DNA from: Thalassotalea_H castellviae
GTDB taxonomy: Bacteria; Pseudomonadota; Gammaproteobacteria; Enterobacterales; Alteromonadaceae
NCBI RefSeq assembly: GCF_031846185.1
Contig: NZ_JAVRIF010000005.1
Span: 62,001-126,000, forward strand
DNA length: 64,000 nucleotides
Direction of reading: 5' to 3'
Under the pieces are notes generated by a model. The model did no database searches. It saw nothing but the letters and a program-made list of their open reading frames with translations, and was not told where the DNA came from. This document shows, one piece after another, positions 18,301-25,761 of the stretch. The first letter of the stretch is position 1, and every line of letters starts with the position of its first letter. A program made the position numbers and the translations under genes.

Positions 18301-19383
18301 TAAACGGTTAGTTGAACTATCAACACGTACTGTGTCAGACATATATGAACCAACATCAAATTCGTTCATATATAAAGTAGAAAGAACTTTATGACCCGCT
18401 TGACTTAATTCAGCAAGTAATTCTAAGGTTAATTCAGCGTTCGCTTCGGCAATGACTTCACCGGTTGATTCATCAACATAAGCTTTCGATAATACTTTAC
18501 CGATAATATATTCTGCTGGTACTTCTAACTTATCCACTTTTTCTTTTTCAAGTGTGCGGATATGACGAGCAGTAATACGTCGACCTTGTTCTACTAATAC
18601 ATCACCATTGGCTAATTTAATATCAAAGGTTGCTGTTTCACCACGTAAGCGTTCAGGAATCAAATCCATCACTAGCTTATCGCCTTTAATAGTGAAATCA
18701 GTCGTATCGTAGAAAATATCTAGAATTTCTTCTGTAGAATATTCTAATGCACGTAAAATAATAGACGCCGGTAATTTACGACGACGGTCAATACGAACAA
18801 ATAAGTTATCTTTAGGATCAAATTCGAAATCTAACCATGAACCACGGTAAGGAATAACGCGTGCGTTATATAACACTTTACCTGAAGAATGTGTTTTGCC
18901 TTTATCATGATCGAAAAACACACCTGGGGAACGGTGTAATTGTGAAACAATAACACGCTCTGTACCATTAATAACAAACGTACCGTTGTCTGTCATCAAT
19001 GGGATTTCACCCATATATACTTCTTGTTCTTTGATATCTTTTACTGTACCTGCAGCAGCTTCTTTATCATAAACTACTAAACGTAATTTAACGCGAAGCG
19101 GCGCAGAATAGGTAACACCACGAATTTGACATTCTTTCACGTCAAATAATGGTTCACCTAAGCGATAGCTTACAAATTGTAATTCTGAACTACCAGAATA
19201 GGCTTTAATTGGAAAAATAGAACGAAACGCGGCTTCTAAGCCTGTTTCACCTGTCGGATCAATATCAATAAACTTACGGAAAGATTCGAGTTGGATAGAT
19301 AACAAGAACGGATAGTCCATTACTTGCACACTTTTACCAAAGTCCTTTCGAATACGTTTCTTTTCAGAGTAAGAGTAAACCAT
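15355..19383 (-). CDS. rpoB: RNA polymerase beta subunit
   Basis: The beta subunit, 1342 residues, exactly the E. coli length. The rifampicin region GSSQLSQFMDQNNPLSEV, then THKRRISALGPGG, carries the sensitive-type residues at the D516, H526 and S531 positions. The C-terminal end LGINIELDQD is typical. It lies downstream of rplJL, with an attenuator-like hairpin in between, and upstream of rpoC. Confidence 0.99.
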   Translation of the reverse strand: MVYSYSEKKRIRKDFGKSVQVMDYPFLLSIQLESFRKFIDIDPTGETGLEAAFRSIFPIKAYSGSSELQFVSYRLGEPLFDVKECQIRGVTYSAPLRVKLRLVVYDKEAAAGTVKDIKEQEVYMGEIPLMTDNGTFVINGTERVIVSQLHRSPGVFFDHDKGKTHSSGKVLYNARVIPYRGSWLDFEFDPKDNLFVRIDRRRKLPASIILRALEYSTEEILDIFYDTTDFTIKGDKLVMDLIPERLRGETATFDIKLANGDVLVEQGRRITARHIRTLEKEKVDKLEVPAEYIIGKVLSKAYVDESTGEVIAEANAELTLELLAELSQAGHKVLSTLYMNEFDVGSYMSDTVRVDSSTNRLEALVEIYRMMRPGEPPTKDAAETLFNNLFFSLERYDLSTVGRMKFNRRVGRDVEVGEGTLSKEDIIAVMRTLIGIRDGKGDVDDIDHLGNRRIRSVGEMAENQFRVGLVRVERAVRERLSLGDLDAIMPQDLINAKPISAAVKEFFGSSQLSQFMDQNNPLSEVTHKRRISALGPGGLTRERAGFEVRDVHPTHYGRVCPIETPEGPNIGLINSLSCYARTNDYGFLETPYRKIVDGKVTDEVDYLSAIEEGNFVIAQTTAKVDEAGKLVEGLVPCRHRNEFTLMSAEQVQYMDVSPQQIVSVAASLIPFLEHDDANRALMGSNMQRQAVPTLKVDKPLVGTGMEKIVAVDSGVTAVAKRGGVVSYVDASRIVVKVNENEMHAGEAGIDIYNLTKYTRSNQNTCINQRPQCRMGEPVVRGDVLADGPSTDMGELALGQNMRIAFMPWNGYNFEDSMLLSERVAQEDRFTTIHIQELSCIARDTKLGSEEITSDIPNVGESALSKLDESGVVYIGAEVNGGDILVGKVTPKGETQLTPEEKLLRAIFGEKAADVKDSSLRVPNSVSGTIIDVQIFTRDGVEKDKRAEEIEELQLKEVKKDLGDEFSILEDGIYARAKKLLLTAGLNDADLNGMSRDKWLVQNLADEAQQSELEQIAEQYDNIKADFDKKYEVKRRKITQGADLAPGVLKIIKVYLAVKRRIQPGDKMAGRHGNKGVISNVVPVEDMPYDEHGVPVDIVLNPLGVPSRMNIGQILETHLGMAARGIGEKINRMLQEQREIAKLRGFLKEVYELGESRQEVDIESFTDDEIMRLANNLRAGLPIATPVFDGASEREIKDLFKLADMPESGQFTLTDGRTGREFERPVTVGYMYMLKLNHLVDDKMHARSTGSYSLVTQQPLGGKAQFGGQRFGEMEVWALEAYGAAYTLQEMLTVKSDDVNGRTKMYKNLVDGDHRMEPGIPESFNVLLKEIRSLGINIELDQD

Positions 19384-19425
19384 GGGGTTCCTCAGCTTGC
19401 TGGTTATGGCCGAATCTGCCTAAAA

Positions 19426-19495
19426 ATACCAATTGGACTAAGTAATTGATCAGAATATATGATTATTTTGACCACTTATCTAATCCAATTGGTAT
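19426..19495. repeat. 70-bp palindromic intergenic repeat in the rplL-rpoB spacer
   Basis: The ends ATACCAATTGG and CCAATTGGTAT are perfect inverted repeats, and the interior (GACTAAG... against ...CTTATCTAAT, with TGATCA/TGACCA) pairs imperfectly, so the whole can form one long cruciform. The compact shape is that of a dispersed short palindromic element. I recall similar ones in this group of bacteria, but could not count copies here; this window shows one clear copy. Confidence 0.6.
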
Positions 19496-19583
19496 CAGAC
19501 AGGGTATTGCTGTGATGCTTTTTTTCTTTAAGCATCAAATAATGCACTGTTTTGGTTTAAAAAAAAACCACTTTCTTTAGCGC

Positions 19584-19614
19584 AAAAAGGCCGGTGACGT
19601 TTAAATCACCAGCC
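19584..19614 (-). terminator. rplL-rpoB attenuator (partial terminator)
   Basis: On the minus strand GGCTGGTGA (19606-19614) pairs with TCACCGGCC (19589-19597) and is followed by TTTTT. It sits 38 bases after the rplL stop. In E. coli a partial terminator at this point lets only part of the rplJL transcripts reach rpoBC; the position is the same, while its efficiency here is inferred. A second, AT-rich hairpin (AATAATCTGT/ACAGATTATT) overlaps the rplL stop. Confidence 0.8.
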
Positions 19615-19651
19615 ATTGCCTTTTCAGGCAAATAATCTGTTTAAAAACAGA

Positions 19652-20020
19652 TTATTTGATCTCAACAGAAGCACCTGCTTCTTCAAGAGCTTTCTTAAGT
19701 TCTTCAGCTTCAGCTTTTTCAACACCTTCTTTAAGTGCTTTAGGAGCTGATTCAACTAAGTCTTTAGCTTCTTTTAAGCCAAGACCTGTAGCGCCACGAA
19801 CTGCTTTGATTACTGCAACTTTCTTCTCACCGAAACCAGTTAAGATTACGTCGAATTCAGTTTGCTCTTCAGCAGAAGCACCAGCGTCACCACCAGCAAC
19901 AGCAACAGCTGCAGCAGCAGATACGCCGAATTTTTCTTCCATTGCTTCTACTAATTCTACAACGTCCATTACTGACATTTCAGCAATTGCGTTTAGGATA
20001 TCGTCTTTAGAAATAGACAT
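19652..20020 (-). CDS. rplL: 50S ribosomal protein L7/L12
   Basis: Stalk protein of 122 residues. N-terminal dimerisation helices (DDILNAIAEMSVMDVVELVE), an Ala/Gly-rich hinge near residues 35-52, and the C-terminal factor-binding domain ending EEAGASVEIK. Binds L10 and recruits translation GTPases. Downstream of rplJ with a 124-base gap. Confidence 0.98.
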   Translation of the reverse strand: MSISKDDILNAIAEMSVMDVVELVEAMEEKFGVSAAAAVAVAGGDAGASAEEQTEFDVILTGFGEKKVAVIKAVRGATGLGLKEAKDLVESAPKALKEGVEKAEAEELKKALEEAGASVEIK

Positions 20021-20144
20021 TTTTAATTTCCTGTTTTAATTAACAGCCTTTTCAAATAAAAGGGTCTGTTATAAATAACTATAAATACAAAAAGTGCGAA
20101 TTGTGCTCTGCGTTTCATTAAGTAAGTGCAGAGGTAAACAATTA

Positions 20145-20639
20145 TTAAGCAGCTTCTTGCTCTTTCTGATCGCGTACTGCAGCAAGTGTGCGGGCAAGTT
20201 TGCCTGCAGATGCTTCTTTCATAGCGCTCATTAAACGTGCAATTGCTTCGTCGTATGTAGGTAGTTTTGCAAGTACCTGAACATCAACTAAGTCACCTTC
20301 AAATGCGGCTGCTTTTAATTCAAAGTTTTCGTTAGTTTTAGCGAAATCTGTGAATAAACGCGCTGCTGCACCCGGATGCTCGTTTGAAAATGCAATTAAT
20401 GAAGGACCTTTTAAAGTGTCAGTAACACATTCAAAAGCTGAACCTTCTAATGCGCGACGTGCTAATGTGTTACGGATAACTTTCATCCATACACCATTTT
20501 CACGTGCTTGTTTACGCAAAGTAGTAATTGCTTCAACTGTAACACCGCGTGAATCCGCGATTACAGCTGACTGAGCGCCAGTGGCAGCTTCTTGAACTTC
20601 AGCAACAATTGCTTTTTTGTCATCAAGATTGATAGCCAT
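20145..20639 (-). CDS. rplJ: 50S ribosomal protein L10
   Basis: Stalk base protein, 164 residues from the ATG of MAINLDDKKAIVAEV. I chose this ATG over one 7 codons upstream because CAGGAGT lies at RBS distance before it and the family begins this way. The C-terminal helix that carries L7/L12 dimers is at about residues 135-164. L10 with L7/L12 represses its own mRNA through the leader just upstream. Confidence 0.96.
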   Translation of the reverse strand: MAINLDDKKAIVAEVQEAATGAQSAVIADSRGVTVEAITTLRKQARENGVWMKVIRNTLARRALEGSAFECVTDTLKGPSLIAFSNEHPGAAARLFTDFAKTNENFELKAAAFEGDLVDVQVLAKLPTYDEAIARLMSAMKEASAGKLARTLAAVRDQKEQEAA

Positions 20640-20685
20640 TGGCTTTAACTCCTGGTTCACCGGTAAAAAACCGGTATTTACTATC

Positions 20686-20832
20686 CCTAATTTTTTACTA
20701 AAATTTTGTAAAAAATTAGGCCGTTACGGCGAGGACCAGAATTGGAAATACTGGGTAATCACCATCTACGTAGGAAATATTAAGCAAACATTCCAGAAGA
20801 AATGCTTGCTCCTACGGTCTTTGACGGGGTTG
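20686..20832 (-). promoter_or_regulatory. L10 leader (autoregulatory mRNA leader of rplJL)
   Basis: The minus strand between rplA and rplJ carries a conserved-looking leader: GTAGGAGCAAGCATTTCTTC, a TCCTACG partner and the GGTGATTACC segment, followed by a CCTAATTTTTTAC/GTAAAAAATTAGG hairpin at 20686-20720. This fits the L10 leader, whose bent stem binds the L10(L12)4 complex. Identified from position and sequence pattern; a covariance-model search was not possible. Confidence 0.7.
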
Positions 20833-20949
20833 TTGATACTTTTATTAAAAATAAGAGAATAAACAACACCTACCAAAATTTAAGGGGCGAAATTATATGC
20901 TACAACTTCACCCGTGTAAAGAAACTAATTTAGCTCCTTTACTAGAAAA

Positions 20950-21645
20950 TTAATCTGCTAAGCTAGATGAGTTAACCGTTACACCGGCACCCATAGTAGT
21001 TGAAACAGAAATTTTCTTAATGTACTGACCTTTAGCGTTAGCTGGTTTAGCTTTTTTCAAAGCTTCCAATAATGCTTCAAGGTTTTGTTGCAACTTAGCA
21101 TCGTCAAAATCAGCTTTACCAATAGTAGTATGGATAATACCGTTTTTGTCGTTGCGGTAGCGAATTTGACCCGCTTTAGCATTGTTAACCGCTGTAGTAA
21201 CGTCAGGAGTAACTGTACCAACTTTAGGGTTAGGCATTAAACCACGAGGGCCTAAGATTTGACCTAGTTGACCAACTACACGCATTGCGTCTGGCGTAGC
21301 AATTACAACGTCAAAGTCCATATTACCGGCTTTAACTTGCTCTGCTAAATCGTCCATACCTACAACGTCAGCACCTGCTGCAGTTGCTTTCTCAGCATTA
21401 GCACCTTGTGTAAATACTGCAACACGAACATCACGACCTGTACCGTTAGGTAATACAGTCGCGCCACGTACGTTTTGGTCAGATTTACGAGCGTCAATGC
21501 CAAGGTTGATAGCAACATCAACACTTTCACGGAATTTTGCTGTTGCAAATTCTTTTAATAAAGCAAGCGCTTCATTAATGTCATATTCTTTTAATACGTC
21601 TACTTTTTCACGGATAAGACGAGCGCGTTTTGATAATTTAGCCAT
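20950..21645 (-). CDS. rplA: 50S ribosomal protein L1
   Basis: L1, 231 residues, binds the L1 stalk of 23S rRNA and represses its own mRNA in the rplK-rplA transcript. Motifs GRDVRVAVF, GPRGLMPNPKVGTVT and the C-terminal KKISVSTTMGAGVTV are typical. Its ATG lies 3 bases after the rplK stop, consistent with tight translational coupling. Confidence 0.98.
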   Translation of the reverse strand: MAKLSKRARLIREKVDVLKEYDINEALALLKEFATAKFRESVDVAINLGIDARKSDQNVRGATVLPNGTGRDVRVAVFTQGANAEKATAAGADVVGMDDLAEQVKAGNMDFDVVIATPDAMRVVGQLGQILGPRGLMPNPKVGTVTPDVTTAVNNAKAGQIRYRNDKNGIIHTTIGKADFDDAKLQQNLEALLEALKKAKPANAKGQYIKKISVSTTMGAGVTVNSSSLAD

Positions 21646-21648
21646 TGA

Positions 21649-22077
21649 TTAGTCCTCTACCACTAAACCCATTGAACGAGCAGAACCCGCAATGGTACGC
21701 ACTGCAGCTTCCATAGAACCAGCAGTTAAATCAGGTTCTTTTGTCTTAACGATTTCTTCAAGTTGAGCTGTAGTAACAGTACCCACTTTTTCAGTGTTAG
21801 GACGACCAGAGCCGCTTTTAATACCAGCCGCTTTCTTTAATAAGTAAGAAGCAGGTGGCGTTTTTGTTTCGAACGTGAAAGAACGATCCGCGTATACAGT
21901 AATAACTACTGGTACTGGAGCGCCTTTTTCAATTGAATCTGTTTTTGCGTTGAACGCTTTACAGAATTCCATGATGTTCACACCGTGTTGACCTAAAGCA
22001 GGACCAACTGGCGGTGACGGGTTTGCTGCACCAGCAGCAACTTGTAGCTTGATTAAAGCTGTGACTTTTTTAGCCAT
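21649..22077 (-). CDS. rplK: 50S ribosomal protein L11
   Basis: L11, 142 residues, of the GTPase-associated centre. The N-terminus KKVTALIKLQVAAGAANPSP with PVGPALGQHGVNIMEF and the C-terminal RNA-binding domain ending GSARSMGLVVE are typical. First gene of the rplKA unit; the upstream CACGGGGAGCTC stretch (about 22154-22165, minus strand) could be the L1-binding mRNA site, which is a guess from similarity to the rRNA site. Confidence 0.98.
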   Translation of the reverse strand: MAKKVTALIKLQVAAGAANPSPPVGPALGQHGVNIMEFCKAFNAKTDSIEKGAPVPVVITVYADRSFTFETKTPPASYLLKKAAGIKSGSGRPNTEKVGTVTTAQLEEIVKTKEPDLTAGSMEAAVRTIAGSARSMGLVVED

Positions 22078-22223
22078 CTTTAATATTCCTATGTTTGGGT
22101 ACGAACGCCCTGCTTTACCTTACAAAAGGAAAAAGCAACGAACCTTAATGGTTGAGCTCCCCGTGGATTAAAAATCGTTCAAATTTACTGACTTTTCAGC
22201 CATGCAAATAAAAACGGCAGCGG

Positions 22224-22253
22224 ATTATAAATTAATCAACGCCACCGTTTCAA
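22224..22253 (-). promoter_or_regulatory. probable promoter of rplK-rplA
   Basis: On the minus strand TTGAAA (22248-22253), 18-base spacer, TATAAT (22224-22229), followed by a CCGC-rich discriminator. It lies between the nusG terminator and rplK. Confidence 0.65.
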
Positions 22254-22333
22254 GTTATATTTTAGTTTTAGCGGTATTTTTATTAAATGATGGCAATCTT
22301 GCCATGAAAGATTAGTTTGAGTGTCGTAGAAAC

Positions 22334-22364
22334 AAAAAACGCCTGCCAATGGCAAGCGTTTTTT
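22334..22364 (-). terminator. secE-nusG terminator
   Basis: On the minus strand AAAAACGCTTGCC and GGCAGGCGTTTTTT form a near-perfect stem with an ATT loop and T tract, 16 bases after the nusG stop. Confidence 0.88.
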
Positions 22365-22379
22365 ATCAGCGGAAAAAGG

Positions 22380-22979
22380 TTACCCTTTTTCTACTTGACC
22401 AAACTCTAAATCAACTGGTGTTGAACGACCAAAGATAAGAACCGAAACTTTAATGCGGTTTTTCTCATAATCAAGTTCTTCAACAACACCGTTAAAGTCA
22501 GCGAAAGGTCCATCAATAACACGTACCACTTCACCTGGTTCAAATAACGTTTTAGGTTTAGGTTTATCACCGTCTTCTAAACGCTGTAAAATACGATCAG
22601 CTTCTTTTTGCGTAATTGGTGCTGGACGATCACTCGTACCACCAATAAAACCAAGAACACGTGGTACACTTTTCACTAAATGCCAAGCTTCTTCATCCAT
22701 TGCCATTTGTACTAATACATAGCCAGGGAAAAATTTACGAGCACTCTTACGCTTTTGGCCTGCGCGCATCTCAACTACTTCTTCAGTTGGCACTAAGATT
22801 TGTCCAAACTTGTCTTGTAAACCATGTATTTCAATATGTTCAACTAAGGTTTTTTGAACACGGCCTTCATAGCCTGAAAATGCTTGGACAACATACCAGC
22901 GTAATTTAACACCCGTTGATGGTGTCACACTGTCATCTTGTGGTGCATTTTCTTCTGGGATTGCGTTTTCTTCAGACAT
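22380..22979 (-). CDS. nusG: transcription termination/antitermination protein NusG
   Basis: NusG, 199 residues; E. coli has 181. The extra is an acidic N-terminal tail (about residues 1-25) before the NGN domain that begins LRWYVVQAFSGYEGRVQK. The C-terminal KOW domain is at about 145-199 (FEPGEVVRVIDGPFADFNGV). It bridges RNA polymerase to Rho or to S10. The gene follows secE at 2 bases, as is usual. Confidence 0.97.
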   Translation of the reverse strand: MSEENAIPEENAPQDDSVTPSTGVKLRWYVVQAFSGYEGRVQKTLVEHIEIHGLQDKFGQILVPTEEVVEMRAGQKRKSARKFFPGYVLVQMAMDEEAWHLVKSVPRVLGFIGGTSDRPAPITQKEADRILQRLEDGDKPKPKTLFEPGEVVRVIDGPFADFNGVVEELDYEKNRIKVSVLIFGRSTPVDLEFGQVEKG

Positions 22980-22981
22980 AA

Positions 22982-23362
22982 TTAAACCTTTAATCCAGTA
23001 ACGAAACCAACAAGTTCAAATAAAATTGAATCTAAGCCCCACATTACTAATGACATGATTAATGTCGCAACAAGAACAATACCAGTAGTTTGTACTGCTT
23101 CTTGACGCGTAGGCCAGACAACTTTACGTGTTTCAGTACGAGCTTCTTTAGCAAAATTAATAGCATTGCGACCTTTTTCTGTTTGACCGGCAACAATACC
23201 TGCAATAATTACCGCAGCAACAACAGAAACGGCTCGGATCAACACTGATTGATCACCATACACATAATTTCCTACTACAGCACCTGCTAATAGTAATATT
23301 GCGACGCCCCATTTTAAGGTGTCTAGAGAACTGCTAGGTTGCTCTTCTGTACTTGCATTCAT
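22982..23362 (-). CDS. secE: preprotein translocase subunit SecE
   Basis: SecE, 126 residues, a three-helix form like that of E. coli (127). Membrane helices at about residues 15-32, 38-58 and 92-118, with the conserved cytoplasmic ARTETRKVVWPTRQEAVQT amphipathic segment before the last one. Part of the SecYEG channel. Cotranscribed with nusG and probably with tRNA-Trp. Confidence 0.97.
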   Translation of the reverse strand: MNASTEEQPSSSLDTLKWGVAILLLAGAVVGNYVYGDQSVLIRAVSVVAAVIIAGIVAGQTEKGRNAINFAKEARTETRKVVWPTRQEAVQTTGIVLVATLIMSLVMWGLDSILFELVGFVTGLKV

Positions 23363-23460
23363 ATTAATAACCTGTAATTACCTGTCAAAACTAATAATTA
23401 ACTTCTCTTTAACACGAGAAGCTTACAAATAAGTATATCCATGATACCTATTTAAAAATA

Positions 23461-23537
23461 TGGCAGGGGTAGAGAGATTCGAACTCCCAACCGTCGGTTT
23501 TGGAGACCGCTGTTCTACCAATTGGAACTATACCCCT
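23461..23537 (-). tRNA. trpT: tRNA-Trp (anticodon CCA)
   Basis: Minus-strand cloverleaf of 77 nt with encoded CCA. The acceptor arm AGGGGTA pairs with TACCCCT, the anticodon loop CTCCAAA reads CCA, and the T arm has GTTCGAATC. It lies about 100 bases upstream of secE. There is one more base in the D-loop than in the E. coli tRNA. Confidence 0.95.
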
Positions 23538-23614
23538 TCAAAATCTAGTTACACTTGTCGGGTGAATCTTAGTTTGTTTGGGAAAATTAAGAGTAACACG
23601 AGAAGTGAGGGGCT

Positions 23615-23642
23615 ATTATACTGATGAAAACAGATTACTCAA
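23615..23642 (-). promoter_or_regulatory. promoter of tRNA-Trp / secE-nusG
   Basis: On the minus strand TTGAGT (23637-23642), 16-base spacer, TATAAT (23615-23620), then AGCCCC. The G+C-rich discriminator resembles stringently controlled stable-RNA promoters. Confidence 0.65.
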
Positions 23643-23730
23643 GGGATATTTACAGGATATTATTAAGATATTCGTTCCATTAATGTATACTAAATTTTTC
23701 GATTTTCCTTAGCATTCTTGGAGTATATTT

Positions 23731-24363
23731 ATGCGATTTAACAAGTCTTTAGTTGGTATCATTTCTTTTTCATTAATCATCACAGGCTGTGCAACTACCA
23801 ATGCACAAAAAGGTGCCACTATCGGTGCTGTAGCAGGAGCAATTCTCGGAAAATCAACCAGTAATCATAAAGATAAACGTTTAGTATGGGGGGCAGCTAT
23901 TGGGGCACTTGCTGGCGCTGCTATTGGTGATTATATGGATAAGCAAGAACAAGCATTTCGAGAAGAATTATCAGGCTCTGGAATCGATGTTATTCGTGAA
24001 GGCGATAATATTCGTTTAGTCATGCCTGCCAATATCACCTTCGCGACGGATCAGTCTTATATCACCGCAGGTTTTCATCAAACACTCAATGATATCGCCA
24101 AAGTGCTCATCAAATTCGATAAAACCTTATTAAGCATTGAGGGTCATACTGACAGCACAGGCAGTGAACAGCATAACCAGTTATTATCAACCCAACGAGC
24201 GAAGAGCGTTCAGCAATACCTTATTACAAAATCTGTAGAAGAAAGCCGTTTAAAAGTGACAGGTTATGGAGAGAATATGCCTATCGCCGATAACAATACC
24301 GCAAGTAACCGTGCATTAAATCGTCGCGTTGAAGTACAAATTATTCCCAACAAAGCCAGTTAA
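23731..24363 (+). CDS. OmpA-family lipoprotein (YiaD-like)
   Basis: The 210-residue product has a lipoprotein signal with lipobox ITGC (Cys about residue 20). A glycine-zipper region (GATIGAVAGAILG, then GAAIGALAGAAIGDYMD) spans about residues 28-72. The C-terminal OmpA peptidoglycan-binding domain is at about 95-207, with IEGHTDSTGSEQHNQLLS and NRALNRRVEV. It is expected in the outer membrane, clipped to peptidoglycan. It stands alone on the plus strand, divergent from the tRNA-Trp unit. Confidence 0.9.
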   Translation: MRFNKSLVGIISFSLIITGCATTNAQKGATIGAVAGAILGKSTSNHKDKRLVWGAAIGALAGAAIGDYMDKQEQAFREELSGSGIDVIREGDNIRLVMPANITFATDQSYITAGFHQTLNDIAKVLIKFDKTLLSIEGHTDSTGSEQHNQLLSTQRAKSVQQYLITKSVEESRLKVTGYGENMPIADNNTASNRALNRRVEVQIIPNKAS

Positions 24364-24445
24364 TCGTTTAAGGACTGATCTTGATCAACACTTATATTTT
24401 CATCAGTAATATGATCACCCAGTGATTAATTACGGAGAGTGAGAA

Positions 24446-24544
24446 ATGAGTTGTTGTGGTCAATGTGGTGGTGAAAACCACGAAGCAAAAAAAGAAGTTG
24501 AGCAAGAACCCGTAGAGCCAACAGAATCTACAGAAGAAGAGTAA
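24446..24544 (+). CDS. 32-residue Cys-rich peptide with a CCGQCGG motif
   Basis: A short ORF, MSCCGQCGGENHEAKKEVEQ followed by an acidic EP/ET-rich tail, preceded by a good RBS (CGGAGAGTGAG) and followed by a clean terminator. It has three Cys within the first seven residues and no other. It resembles small proteins annotated in this order as CCGSCS/CCGQCGG-motif proteins, whose function is unknown; that resemblance is from memory. RBS, hairpin and strongly biased composition argue that it is translated. A metal or thiol role is only a guess. Confidence 0.65.
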   Translation: MSCCGQCGGENHEAKKEVEQEPVEPTESTEEE

Positions 24545-24571
24545 AATAGTGTGTATCAGCACTGACTTGAT

Positions 24572-24599
24572 TAAAAGACGTTACGGCGTCTTTTTTATT
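24572..24599 (+). terminator. terminator after the Cys-rich peptide gene
   Basis: AAAAGACG-TTAC-GGCGTCTTTTTT type hairpin, about 30 bases after the stop codon at 24544. Confidence 0.8.
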
Positions 24600-24667
24600 G
24601 CCTAGGATTTAGTTTGTTGTATTTTGGTGTATATTAAACGGCACAATATTTTTATAAGTAAACAATT

Positions 24668-25012
24668 ATGACCTCAGATAAATTTGGCACCAGTGCTAAT
24701 TATAAGCGCCAAGAAAAAGGTTATAGAGATAAAGCATTAAAACTTTACCCATGGGTATGTGGACGTTGTGCACGAGCCTTTGAATACTCAAACATAAAAG
24801 AACTAACGGTTCATCATATAGATCACGACCATACTAATAACCCAAACGATGGATCAAATTGGGAATTACTGTGTATATATTGCCATGATAATGAGCATGC
24901 TAAATATACTGACCATGCCTCATACAGCACCGAGGTAAAGCCAGGCGATACCAATCAAGACCAAGCGACATATAATCCCTTTGCTGATTTGAAATCAATG
25001 CTAAAGAAGTAG
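24668..25012 (+). CDS. yajD: HNH-type nuclease family protein (YajD-like)
   Basis: The 114-residue product matches the length and layout of E. coli YajD. It has a treble-clef HNH fold with CGRC (about 34-37), VHHIDHDHTNN (about 55-65, the HH of HNH), the Asn of SNWELL and CIYCHDNEH (about 79-87). All expected metal and catalytic residues are present. The biological substrate of YajD is not established. It is monocistronic on the plus strand, followed by the long structured non-coding region. Confidence 0.85.
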   Translation: MTSDKFGTSANYKRQEKGYRDKALKLYPWVCGRCARAFEYSNIKELTVHHIDHDHTNNPNDGSNWELLCIYCHDNEHAKYTDHASYSTEVKPGDTNQDQATYNPFADLKSMLKK

Positions 25013-25082
25013 TTTAGGTTTTAATAGGTTAAACCAATACTCACAATCATAAGACAATCTTAGTAATGGTGTTTATAAATGG

Positions 25083-25598
25083 AAAAATACTTTCTCGTGT
25101 AGATTTAATATCATCATTATATTGTCGCGGTGGCGACGACACCCAAAGGGGCGCTAGCGCCACTGTCCCCTTAGAACCCCATGGCGCTGCTAAAAAATGA
25201 CTTCTTCATTAAATAATCATGCTTCAACCTAACGCTAAGAGAGCACATGGATGTTTTTATTCAGCATTTTTTAAAGCAGAATTTATGCTCCGTTAAGTTT
25301 TAGTATTAATCCTAAGCATATTAGCTTGTCATTTATCTTAGCTAGCTATAGAAGCGAGCTTTGCAGGCTTAACCATTTCCCATCTCAGTGATTTTCTTAT
25401 CAACTAGCATAGGTAGACCTCGACCCGAGACAAGGATGCCGAGGGCTGCCGCTGCTCATGGACGATAAATCGGCAGGTATCGGGGGCTACCGCTAGTTGA
25501 AAAGTAAAATGTTTCGCTGAGTTGGGCACCGAGAGGGATGCAAGGGGGAAACTGGTGTTATTTCCCCCTTGTGTGCTGTCGGCACACCGACAATATAA
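25083..25598. repeat. large structured direct repeat, copy 1 (hairpin-ended element)
   Basis: About 515 bp, repeated in the same orientation at 25762-26330. The core ends (TTATATTGTCG at 25117; its reverse complement at 25588-25598) are inverted repeats. Each end is itself a stem-loop: GTCGC/GCGAC on the left, TGTCGG/CCGACA on the right. Inside are GGGGCGCTAGCGCC, a large multi-stem palindrome at 25401-25499 (CAACTAGC/GCTAGTTG, GGTAG/CTACC, CCCGA/TCGGG, CTGCCG/CGGCAG), and a 10-bp perfect stem AAGGGGGAAA/TTTCCCCCTT at 25542-25570. No ORF is credible. A non-autonomous mobile element (MITE-like) or a structured RNA locus would both fit. Confidence 0.7.
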
Positions 25599-25761
25599 CC
25601 AGAATGATTGGATAAACTAGCAAGTATTTTACTAAAACCAAACGCTCTGAACCTATTAATTTCTAAAGAAGTAGGTTGATTTTTAGTTATATTTAAGCAA
25701 GTTACATCAATATATTCGACATACAGTTTGAACCTTAAGAGATGATACCTACTTCAAAATC

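Noticed and set aside
19656..20039. Plus-strand open frame opposite rplL
   Set aside because: Arises from the Ala/Glu-rich codon use of L7/L12 on the other strand (Ala/Ser-rich low-complexity translation).
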